Positions 35,610-43,333 of a stretch of DNA of 64,000 nucleotides are shown piece by piece. Every line of letters begins with the position of its first letter. Positions within the stretch are counted from its first letter, which is position 1. Location of the stretch: NCBI RefSeq assembly GCF_014701195.1, contig NZ_AP018712.1:372001-436000 (forward strand), read 5' to 3'. The notes beneath the pieces were generated by a model. The model had not been told where the DNA came from, made no database searches, and saw only the letters and a program-made list of their open reading frames with translations. Source of the DNA: Tepiditoga spiralis. GTDB taxonomy: Bacteria; Thermotogota; Thermotogae; Petrotogales; Petrotogaceae. A program made the position numbers and the translations under genes.

Positions 35610-36746
35610 ATGTATTTAGTATATGGAATGAATTTTATAAGTTATTATATAGGAAAAATCGGGATTGCTGATTTAGTATTGATATTGTTATGTTTTTTTA
35701 GTTTATATAAAATAAGCTACATAAAAATACAAAAAAAAGATATATATGTTTTTTTCTTTTTGTTTATTAATTTTATGGTTTTCATAATTAATGTGGACGA
35801 AAAATATCTAGCAATAGATAAGTTTTTTTTTGCTTATATGAAGTTAATAATATATTTTATGTCCTACCTAATTATTCCAAATTATTTATCAAAAGATATA
35901 AAACAATTTAATAAAATAATAATTAATTCATTAAATTTCATATGTATATATGGATTGTATCAATTTATAGCGCATTACTTAAATATTGGATTACCATATG
36001 GACTAGATACAAGTATGATTTCATATGGAATATTTAGAATTAGAAGTATTTTTAGAGAGCCATCATTATTCTTATTTCCAGTAATGATGTACTTATATTT
36101 GATAGTAAGTGGAGAAAAATTAAGCAAAAAAAATCATATTATTATAATATCAGCTTTTATTTTATCATTTTCTTTAACTATTTATGGATTATTATTTATG
36201 GGAATATTTACTGTTATAGCAATGAAAAAGCTAAAATTAAAATATAAATCTTTGGTTTATGTGAGTATAGTTATTTTTTCAATAGTTTTATATTTTTCTG
36301 TACCTTTAGTTCAAAATCACATAAGGAATTTGATAGTATTACATCCTTCTTCTTCAACAACTCGATTAGTAGGAGGAATTATATTTGCACTGAAAACACC
36401 GTATTATGGAGTAGGAATAGGAAATTTAGAAAATTACTATAACATAAAAATGAATAATGTAATAATAAAATTATTTACCACAGGAGGAGCTGTTAATAAT
36501 ATTATAGCAGTAATAAAAATTGTTTCTGGTTATTTAGGGTTATTCGTATTTATTTGGTATTTAATAAAAAAATATTCGAAAGTTTGTAAAGATTATTTGA
36601 TTATTTTATTTGTATCATTTTTTACATGGGGAAATTTTAATTCAGCAGGTTCTTTCTTTTTTTTAATTATGTTAGAAATATTGAGAATTAATAGAAAGGA
36701 GAAAATAAAATATGAGAAATGTATTGGTAAGTGTAATAACTGTTAG
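35610..36746 (+). CDS. O-antigen polymerase-like membrane protein (Wzy candidate)
   Basis: This 378-residue protein has about 10-11 membrane helices. A long extracytoplasmic loop near the middle contains SYGIFRIRSIFREPSLFLFPVMMYL and, later, HPSSSTTRLVGGIIFALKTPYYGVGIGNLENYY. R-x-x-x-R-E-P-S and the later G-x-G-x-G-N segment are typical of Wzy/O-antigen ligase relatives. With the two flippases and the initiating transferase it points to Wzx/Wzy-dependent polymerisation. The ribosome site (GGGAG) is about 13 bases away, so the exact start is uncertain. Confidence 0.78.
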   Translation: MYLVYGMNFISYYIGKIGIADLVLILLCFFSLYKISYIKIQKKDIYVFFFLFINFMVFIINVDEKYLAIDKFFFAYMKLIIYFMSYLIIPNYLSKDIKQFNKIIINSLNFICIYGLYQFIAHYLNIGLPYGLDTSMISYGIFRIRSIFREPSLFLFPVMMYLYLIVSGEKLSKKNHIIIISAFILSFSLTIYGLLFMGIFTVIAMKKLKLKYKSLVYVSIVIFSIVLYFSVPLVQNHIRNLIVLHPSSSTTRLVGGIIFALKTPYYGVGIGNLENYYNIKMNNVIIKLFTTGGAVNNIIAVIKIVSGYLGLFVFIWYLIKKYSKVCKDYLIILFVSFFTWGNFNSAGSFFFLIMLEILRINRKEKIKYEKCIGKCNNC

Positions 36747-37491
36747 TTTTAATAGTATAAAGACGATAAAAGATACTTTTGAATCAATTTTACTTCAAAA
36801 TTATAAAAATATTGAGTATATTGTAATAGATGGAAAGTCTAATGATGGTACTGTGGAAATAATAGAAAGCTACAAAGAAAAGTTCATGAATAAAGGAATT
36901 AGTTTTAAATGGGTTAGTGAAGAGGATAAAGGAATCTATGATGCGATGAACAAAGGAATAAAAATGGCAATAGGGGAATTAATAGGAATTATTAATAGTG
37001 ATGATTGGTACGAAAAAGATATAATTGAAAAGATTGTGAATGTGTATGATAAACATAATAAACCTGATATTATTCATGGTAATTTAAAGATATATTCAGA
37101 AAGAATGATTTACAAAGAGACAAGATATCCTAAAGATAAATATTGGAAATTGTGGGAAGGAATGATAATAAAACATCCGACTTGTTTTATTAAAAAATCT
37201 TTATATGAAAAAATAGGATTATACAATACTAAATATAAAATATCTTCAGACTATGATTTTTTACTTCGTGCGTATATAAATAAAGCAAGAATAGTATATT
37301 TTAATAATATAATTTCTCATATGAGACTTGGTGGAGTAAGTAATGAATTTTTAAAGGATTCTTGGGTTGAAGTTGAGAGAATTGCAATTAAAAACGGATT
37401 AAGTAAAATTATGGCAAAATATTATTTTTATAAAAAAATATTAATAAGAAAAATAAAAAAGATGGTGAAAAAATGTGCGTTGAAATATTAA
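36712..37491 (+). CDS. Glycosyltransferase family 2 (WcaA-like)
   Basis: This 259-residue protein has SVITVSFNSIKTIKDTFESILLQNYKNIEYIVIDGKSNDGTVEII, WVSEEDKGIYDAMNKGIKMAIGELIGIINSDDWY (metal-binding DD) and YKISSDYDFLLRAYI. DKGIYDAMNKG is diagnostic for this GT2 subgroup. It overlaps the end of the polymerase gene by 35 bases and has its own AAGGAG site inside that gene. A decayed relative is at 38840-39170. Confidence 0.9.
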   Translation: MRNVLVSVITVSFNSIKTIKDTFESILLQNYKNIEYIVIDGKSNDGTVEIIESYKEKFMNKGISFKWVSEEDKGIYDAMNKGIKMAIGELIGIINSDDWYEKDIIEKIVNVYDKHNKPDIIHGNLKIYSERMIYKETRYPKDKYWKLWEGMIIKHPTCFIKKSLYEKIGLYNTKYKISSDYDFLLRAYINKARIVYFNNIISHMRLGGVSNEFLKDSWVEVERIAIKNGLSKIMAKYYFYKKILIRKIKKMVKKCALKY

Positions 37492-38273
37492 TGTCAACTT
37501 TAAATAAAAGATCAATAAAGGATTTATTTTTAAAAGAAAAAAATATTAATAGAAATATTGTTATTATTAATCAAACAAATCGAAAAGGCAACTATATAGA
37601 TGGAAAAAATAATATTAGGATGTTGAATTATAATGAAATGGGAACTTCAATTAGTAAAAATAGAGCAATAAATAATGCTAATTGTAATCTTTGTATACTA
37701 GCTGATGATGATATTTTTTACGTTAAAAATTATGATGAGATTATAGAAAATCAATTTAGTAAAAATCTGGATGCTGATGTACTTACGTTTCAGATAAAAA
37801 CTCCAGAAAATAAATTATATAAAAATTATATAAAAAAAGAAATGTGGCATACAAAAAGAACAATAACAAAAGTATCAATGATTGAAATAGCTTTTAGAAG
37901 GAATAGAATTTTAGAGAAAAATATTAAATTTGATCTTGATTTTGGAATAAATTGTAGATATAAAAACGGAGAAGAAAATATATTTCTTATGGATTGTATA
38001 AAGGAAGGATTAAAGATAAAATATATTCCTATACCAATTGTAATACATCCAGATGAAAGTTCAGGGAAGATAATTGATGAAAAAGGATTATTTGCAAGAG
38101 GTGCATTATTTTTTAGGTTATTTAGATATAAAGCGTTATTAGTAAATTTAGTTTTTATTTTAAAAAAATATAAAATGATAAATCAAAAATTATCAATATT
38201 AAATGCAATAAAAGCAATTTATAAAGGAACTTTTGATTATATAAAATTAATAAAAATGAGGAAAAAAATTTGA
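37473..38273 (+). CDS. Glycosyltransferase-like protein, GT-A fold (GT2 relative)
   Basis: This 266-residue protein lacks the classic first GT2 strand, but its middle part (NEMGTSISKNRAINNANCNLCILADDDIFYVKNYDEII) has the S-x-x-R/N-A-I-x-x-A and DDD metal site of GT-A transferases. NGEENIFLMDCIKEGLKIKYIPIPIVIHP is a typical C-terminal segment. It overlaps the upstream GT2 gene by 19 bases, so the two are probably co-translated. Confidence 0.72.
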   Translation: MCVEILMSTLNKRSIKDLFLKEKNINRNIVIINQTNRKGNYIDGKNNIRMLNYNEMGTSISKNRAINNANCNLCILADDDIFYVKNYDEIIENQFSKNLDADVLTFQIKTPENKLYKNYIKKEMWHTKRTITKVSMIEIAFRRNRILEKNIKFDLDFGINCRYKNGEENIFLMDCIKEGLKIKYIPIPIVIHPDESSGKIIDEKGLFARGALFFRLFRYKALLVNLVFILKKYKMINQKLSILNAIKAIYKGTFDYIKLIKMRKKI

Positions 38274-38830
38274 ATCAAATTTATGATAATTGGGAAATGA
38301 TTATAGTTGATGATTACTCAACAGACAATGGAGTAAAAATTGTATAAGAATAAGAAAGATAATAGAATTAAATTAATAAAATTGGAAAAAAATAGTGATG
38401 CAACAGTATCAAGAAATATTGCTATAAAAGAAGCGAATGGTAAATATATAGCATTTTTAGATAGTAATGATTTATGGAAGAAAACAATTATGAATTTACT
38501 TTTACTAAATATCAACTAATTAAAGAGAATGGAAAAAAACTAGATAAATATATAGAGGTTCCAAAAACATTAAATTATAAGCCGGTATTATTAAAAAATC
38601 CTATAGTGTAATATATAATGCTGAAAAATTGGGTAATTTATATAGTCCTTAATTAGAAAAAGATAGGATTATGCTTTGTGACTAAAAATTTTAAAAAAAT
38701 GTGTGGTGGGGAATGGATTAAATGAAAATTTGGATTATTATAGATTAAGAAAAAGTTCTATTTCTTCAAATAAAATAGATTTAATAAAATATCAATGAAA
38801 ACTATATAGAGAAATTGAAAACATTAAAAT
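38274..38830 (+). pseudogene. Decayed glycosyltransferase family 2 gene
   Basis: Across shifted frames and stops the DNA encodes QIYDNWEMIIVDDYSTDNGVKIV, then RIKLIKLEKNSDATVSRNIAIKEANGKYIAFLDSNDLW. Later pieces read IKENGKKLDKYIEVPKTLNYK and YYRLRKSSISSNKIDLIKYQ. These are the N-terminal GT-A strand, the S-x-x-R-N-x-A segment, the DxD area (here DSND) and the C-terminal RxxSxS part of a GT2 enzyme. At least five disruptions are present. Confidence 0.8.
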
Positions 38831-38839
38831 AATAATAGA

Positions 38840-39170
38840 AGGAATAGTATTATGTTAGATTGTCCATTTGTAGATAAAGATATAGAAGTGTATTTAATCC
38901 ACAAAAAAATAAATTTATAATAAATATGGACTATTTAATTTGAATTATAAAATAGCAACTGATTATGAAATAATCTTTGACTTTTATTGAAACATAAAAT
39001 ATCAATACAATTTTTAGATAAGTATATTATAAAAATGCGAATTGGAGTAGAAAGCAATCAAAGTATTAAAAATATTATAAAAGTAAACATGGAATGTTAT
39101 AAAGCGTGGAAAGATAGTGGAAGGATAATGGATTAAAAGTTTCAAGCTTCTTTAGTATAAAAAAATAATG
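38840..39170 (+). pseudogene. Second decayed GT2 gene (3' part)
   Basis: YGLFNLNYKIATDYEIIFDFY and FLDKYIIKMRIGVESNQSIKNIIKVNMECYKAWKDSG match the C-terminal third of WcaA-like GT2 enzymes, as in the intact gene at 36712 (ISSDYDFLLRAY, MRLGGVSN). Frameshifts and missing bases interrupt it, and the N-terminal two thirds are gone. Confidence 0.75.
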
Positions 39171-39186
39171 CTTATTTGAATTTAAA

Positions 39187-39976
39187 TTGAAAGGAATAAT
39201 TTTTGCGGGTGGTAGTGGAAACGAGGCTTTATCCTGTAACTAAAGCTATATCAAAACAGATACCCCCTATTTATGACAAGCCTATGATCTATTATCCTTT
39301 ATCTGTATTTATGCGCAAGGATAAATGAGAATTTAATTATATCAACTCAAAAGGATTTGCCTATATTTGAAGAATTATAGGCAAAGAGTTTATTGAAAAT
39401 GATGCTTATGTTTTAATATTAGGAAATAATATATTTTATGGACATGGATTTACTGGTATGATAAAAGAAGTAGTTAACATAAAGAAAGGGGCTACTATAT
39501 TTGGATACTATGTAAACAATCCAAGAGAGTTTGGTATAGTGGAATTTGATGAAAATAACAATGTAATTTCATTGGAAGAAAAACCAGAAAATCAAAAATC
39601 AAACTATGCAGTACCTGGATTATATTATTATGATAATAGTGTAATTCAAAGAGCAAAAAAATTAACTCCATCTGCAAGAGAAGAAATAGAGATAACAGAT
39701 CTAAATAGAGAATATTTAAATGAAGGTAAATTAAAAGTAGAATTACTTGGAAGAGGATTTGCATGGCTTGATACTGGAACATATGATGGGCTATCAAATG
39801 CAAATGAATTTGTAAGAACAATACAAAAAAGAACTGGATTATATATATCTTGTCTTGAAGAAATAGCTTATAAAAACAAATGGATAAGTAAAGAACAATT
39901 AATAAAATTAGGAAAAGAAATGGAAAAAACAGAATACGGTCAATATATTTTGAATATTGCGGGTGAAGTCAAATGA
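39187..39976 (+). pseudogene. rmlA: Disrupted glucose-1-phosphate thymidylyltransferase (rmlA)
   Basis: The gene starts [10 protein letters not shown] and continues in another frame as [30 protein letters not shown] because of an inserted base in the nucleotide-binding loop near 39220. A second frameshift near 39316 and a deletion of about 26 codons near 39378 follow (FEELL joins directly to GKEFIEND). From 39458 the frame is open to the natural end (EFGIVEFDENNNVISLEEKP, GLYYYDN, REEIEITDLNREYLNEG, AWLDTGTYDGL). Loss of the catalytic loop means it is inactive. It overlaps the intact rmlB by 4 bases. Confidence 0.9.
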
Positions 39977-41022
39977 CAATATTAGTAACAGGAGTAGCAG
40001 GATTTATAGGAAGTAACTTTTTGCATTATTATTTATCTAAGTATAAAGATAGAAAGGTAATAGGTGTAGATAGTTTAACTTATGCTGGAAACTTGGAAAA
40101 TATAAGTGGTTTAATGAATAATAAAAATTTTGAATTTATAAAAGCAGATATAACGGATGCACAAAAAATAAATGAAATATTTGAAAAGTATGAAATAGAT
40201 GGAGTAATAAACTTTGCAGCAGAAAGCCATGTAGATAGATCAATTCATGATCCACAAATATTTTTAAAAACAAACATACTAGGAACACAAACTCTTCTTG
40301 ATGCTTGTAAAAAGAGTTGGTACAAAGATGGAAGATGGAGTAAAGATAAAAAGTATCTTCAAATATCAACGGATGAAGTTTATGGAGCATTGGGAAAAAC
40401 TGGATACTTTACAGAAGAAACACCTCTTGATCCCCACAGTCCTTATTCTGCAAGTAAAGCAAGTGCGGATTTAATAGTAAAAGCTTATTATGATACTTAT
40501 AAAATGCCTATGAATATAACAAGATGTTCAAATAATTATGGTCCTTATCAATTTCCAGAAAAGTTAATACCATTAATGATAAATAATGCATTAAATCATA
40601 AAGAGTTACCAATATATGGTGATGGAAAACAAATAAGAGATTGGCTTCATGTTTTTGATACTTGTATTGCAATAGATTTAGTATTTGAAAAAGCAGAAGT
40701 AGGGCAAGTGTATAATATAGGTGGACACAATGAAAAAGAAAATATATTTATAGTAAATAAAATAATAGAAACACTCAGAGAAAAAACTGGTGATGAAAAG
40801 ATAAATGAATCTTTAATAAAACACGTAGAAGATAGACTCGGTCATGATAGACGTTATGGAATAGATCCATCTAAGATAAAAAGAGATTTAGGTTGGGAAC
40901 CAACAATAATGTTTGAAGAAGGAATAGTAAAAACAATAGAATGGTATTTGAATAATCAAGATTGGATGAAGTCTGTAATCTCTGGTGATTATTTGGAGTT
41001 TTATGAAAAGAATTATAAGTAA
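39973..41022 (+). CDS. rmlB: dTDP-glucose 4,6-dehydratase
   Basis: This 349-residue SDR has VTGVAGFIGSNFLHYYLSKY, GVDSLTYAGNLENI, INFAAESHVDRSIHDPQIFLKTNILGTQTLLDA, STDEVYGALG, YSASKASADLIVKAY and RCSNNYGPYQFPEKLIPLMI. All are diagnostic of RmlB. It makes dTDP-4-keto-6-deoxyglucose. The gene supplying dTDP-glucose just upstream is broken, and no rmlC or rmlD is in the window, so its substrate must come from elsewhere or the pathway is lost. Confidence 0.96.
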   Translation: MTILVTGVAGFIGSNFLHYYLSKYKDRKVIGVDSLTYAGNLENISGLMNNKNFEFIKADITDAQKINEIFEKYEIDGVINFAAESHVDRSIHDPQIFLKTNILGTQTLLDACKKSWYKDGRWSKDKKYLQISTDEVYGALGKTGYFTEETPLDPHSPYSASKASADLIVKAYYDTYKMPMNITRCSNNYGPYQFPEKLIPLMINNALNHKELPIYGDGKQIRDWLHVFDTCIAIDLVFEKAEVGQVYNIGGHNEKENIFIVNKIIETLREKTGDEKINESLIKHVEDRLGHDRRYGIDPSKIKRDLGWEPTIMFEEGIVKTIEWYLNNQDWMKSVISGDYLEFYEKNYK

Positions 41023-41053
41023 TTAATAATTTTATGAATAGAGGTATAAATTT

Positions 41054-42475
41054 GTGAATGGTAAAGAAGAAAATAAAAAAGATTTTTTAAAAAGATTGGC
41101 AGGATTTTCAATAGGGCCAATTGTTGGTGCTTTGTTAGGGTTTATAAGCGTTCCCATTCAAACGTGGTTGATTGATCCTTCTCAATTGGGAAAGACTGCT
41201 ATGTATTCCATGGCTTTTGGATTGACTTCTTTGTTTATTTATCTTGGAATTGATCAATCTTTTGTTAGAGAATATAATGTTGAAAAGGATAAAAAAAATT
41301 TGTTGTGGAATAGCTTTTTAATTCCATTTATTTTTTCAATAATAATAATGTTTGTTTATATATTTTTTTATGAAAGTATTTCTAAATTATTATTTAATTC
41401 AATTGAAAGATATATAATAAGAATATTGGCTTTTTCACTGCCTTTTGCCGTTGTTTTTAGATTCAATACGTTGATAATAAGAATGAAAGAAAAGGCAAGG
41501 TTATTTTCTTTCATACAAATAACGAACAGACTCATTGGATTAATTTTATTAATAATAATTCTTTTATTTTTTAATAAAAACTTTAAAGGTATTATACAAG
41601 CGCAGTTTTACACTTTAATCTTATCTGCAGTCATAACAACTTTTATAAATATAGATGATTGGAAGTATAAATTCAAATTAAATAAAGTATTAGTAAAAAA
41701 GATAGTTTTGTTTGGTCTTCCATTAATTCCAACGTCAATAATGATGTGGATATTAAATTCAATGGATAAGATAGCGCTTAGAACGTGGGCAGATTTTAAT
41801 TCTATTGGTTTATATTCAGCGGCATTTAAGATAGCTGGTATTGTAGGAATAGTTCAGCAGGCCTTTGCAACCTTTTGGGCACCAACCGTGTACAGATGGT
41901 ATGAAAATAATGTTTCAACAAAAAAGTATGAAATGGTGAGTAATAAATTAAACAGTATTTTAACTACATTATTTGCATTCATTGTTTTATTTAAAAATCA
42001 AATAATAATGATTTTATCTCCAGAGTATAAAAGTGCAGCAATAATAGTTCCGTTTTTAATGTTTTATCCAATTATGTATACTTTATCTGAAACAACTCAA
42101 ATGGGTATAGGTTTTACAAGAAAAACACATTATAATATATTAATAACTATTGTAGCAAGTGGAATGAATGTTGTTGGGAACTTTATTTTAGTTCCAAAGT
42201 ATGGAGCTGTTGGTGCTTCTGTTTCTACTGGTTTGTCTTATATTGTCTTTTTTTGGTTAAGAACTTTTATTTCAAGATTTTTATGGAAAAAGTTTGATAT
42301 AAAAAAGCATGCAATATCTATATTTTTAATGATTATTATGGCTTTTTTTTCGGTTATTTACAACAATTTTTTTATTGATTTATTTTTATTTATGATTATT
42401 ATTGTTTATAATATAAAAGATATTCTTTGGGGTTTTAGTTTGATAAAAGGAATTTTAATAAAAAATAAAAAGTAA
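41054..42475 (+). CDS. wzx: Polysaccharide flippase, Wzx/MATE-like (second)
   Basis: This 473-residue protein has 12-14 membrane helices. It begins with a cytoplasmic KEENKKDFLKRLAGFSIGPIVGALLGFISVPIQTWLI, followed by the ASP-type segment IDPSQLGKTAMYSMAFGLTSLFIYLGIDQSFVREYN typical of lipopolysaccharide flippases. Later landmarks are LFGLPLIPTSIMMWILNSMDKIALRTW and LVPKYGAVGASVSTGLSY. The GTG start follows GAGGTAT. Bases corresponding to its first 80 codons reappear in decayed form at 49880-50090. Confidence 0.88.
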   Translation: MNGKEENKKDFLKRLAGFSIGPIVGALLGFISVPIQTWLIDPSQLGKTAMYSMAFGLTSLFIYLGIDQSFVREYNVEKDKKNLLWNSFLIPFIFSIIIMFVYIFFYESISKLLFNSIERYIIRILAFSLPFAVVFRFNTLIIRMKEKARLFSFIQITNRLIGLILLIIILLFFNKNFKGIIQAQFYTLILSAVITTFINIDDWKYKFKLNKVLVKKIVLFGLPLIPTSIMMWILNSMDKIALRTWADFNSIGLYSAAFKIAGIVGIVQQAFATFWAPTVYRWYENNVSTKKYEMVSNKLNSILTTLFAFIVLFKNQIIMILSPEYKSAAIIVPFLMFYPIMYTLSETTQMGIGFTRKTHYNILITIVASGMNVVGNFILVPKYGAVGASVSTGLSYIVFFWLRTFISRFLWKKFDIKKHAISIFLMIIMAFFSVIYNNFFIDLFLFMIIIVYNIKDILWGFSLIKGILIKNKK

Positions 42476-42487
42476 AATTTAAAAAGC

Positions 42488-42506
42488 CCAATGACTTTGT
42501 CATTGG
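42488..42506 (+). terminator. Terminator ending the polysaccharide operon
   Basis: CCAATGAC/GTCATTGG with loop TTT followed by TTTTTTTA, 12 bases after the wzx stop codon. Confidence 0.85.
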
Positions 42507-42648
42507 TTTTTTTATTTATGTTTTTAAATTAATATTGAGTGATTATTATTGTTTAGTTTTATTAAAAAATTAAATAATTAACTAAATTTAAGAAATTTAT
42601 GATTAAAATTTGGAATTTTAAATAAAAAGTAGTAATATTGTAGTGTTA

Positions 42649-42677
42649 TTGTAATTTTTAAAATACAATAATATCAT
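42649..42677 (+). promoter_or_regulatory. Promoter of the 105-residue Cys protein gene
   Basis: TTGTAA (42649-42654) and TATCAT (42672-42677) are 17 bases apart and followed by an AAGGAGGG ribosome site. Confidence 0.6.
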
Positions 42678-42696
42678 TATAAAAGGAGGGTTTTTT

Positions 42697-43014
42697 ATGG
42701 AATTAAAATGTGAATATTGTAAAAAAGAATTATTGAAAAAAGGTACTTTATCTTTTTATGGGAAAAAAGATACTAGAACTGTTTCAGAAATAAGAGTAAC
42801 TCATACTGGAACTTGTGATAAAAGCATGGAAGAAAAAATGGTAAAAAATAATTTTATTAATCTTGGAAATTTAGGCTTAAATGAATTTTATGATAAAGAC
42901 AAAGTATTTATTACATTGTTAGATATATTAGAAAGAGTTGTAGTTAGTGGATTAAAAATAGAAGTTCAAGCATTTAATAAATTAAGAGAAATAGTAGAAT
43001 TTTTAAATCATTAA
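42697..43014 (+). CDS. Unknown 105-residue protein with N-terminal Cys pair
   Basis: The protein begins MELKCEYCKKELLKKGTLSFYG, a C-x2-C knuckle as in small zinc ribbons, with one further Cys in THTGTCDKSMEE. The remaining half (FYDKDKVFITLLDILERVVVSGLKIEVQAFNKLREIVEFL) is helical. No family is recognised. It has its own promoter and strong ribosome site and is followed by a terminator-like hairpin, so it is a free-standing unit at the left edge of the nuclease island. Confidence 0.6.
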   Translation: MELKCEYCKKELLKKGTLSFYGKKDTRTVSEIRVTHTGTCDKSMEEKMVKNNFINLGNLGLNEFYDKDKVFITLLDILERVVVSGLKIEVQAFNKLREIVEFLNH

Positions 43015-43098
43015 ATATTAATATTTTAAAAAAATAGTTATATAAAAAGTAAAAAAAGAGGCTACTTAAATAAATATATTTTTTATCCTCTATATTTT

Positions 43099-43133
43099 CT
43101 TTCGATGAGTTCAGTTGTTTTTCTCATCGAAAG
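43099..43133 (+). terminator. Terminator with large loop
   Basis: CTTTCGATGAG and CTCATCGAAAG pair over 11 bp around a 13-base loop, followed by TTTTTTT. It lies 85 bases after the Cys-protein gene. The rest of 43015-43245 shows no gene. Confidence 0.7.
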
Positions 43134-43245
43134 TTTTTTTGGAATTTATTTCAAAATATAATATTATTTTTTTATGATCATTGAGTTTGTTTGTTTAAAT
43201 GTGGTTATTGATTTTGTTAAAATAAAAAAATATGAGAAATTCTAT

Positions 43246-43298
43246 AAAAAACAGGATGAAATCCTGTTTTTTATATTTTAAAGTAGATTTGATATAAT
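43246..43298 (+). promoter_or_regulatory. Fused terminator-promoter block before AAA/nuclease copy 1
   Basis: The hairpin ACAGGAT-GAA-ATCCTGT with A and T flanks (43246-43272) has a T tract that runs into a -35-like TTTATA (43270-43275). This is followed after 17 bases by TATAAT (43293-43298). The same block recurs before the second copy at 47980-48032. Confidence 0.6.
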
Positions 43299-43333
43299 AG
43301 CATATAAAGAATTAGAAATGAGGAGATGATTCT

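Noticed and set aside
39458-39976. A free-standing short nucleotidyltransferase gene
   Set aside because: It is the open 3' part of the broken rmlA. The upstream DNA still encodes the catalytic loop in other frames, and no ribosome site fits the internal ATG.
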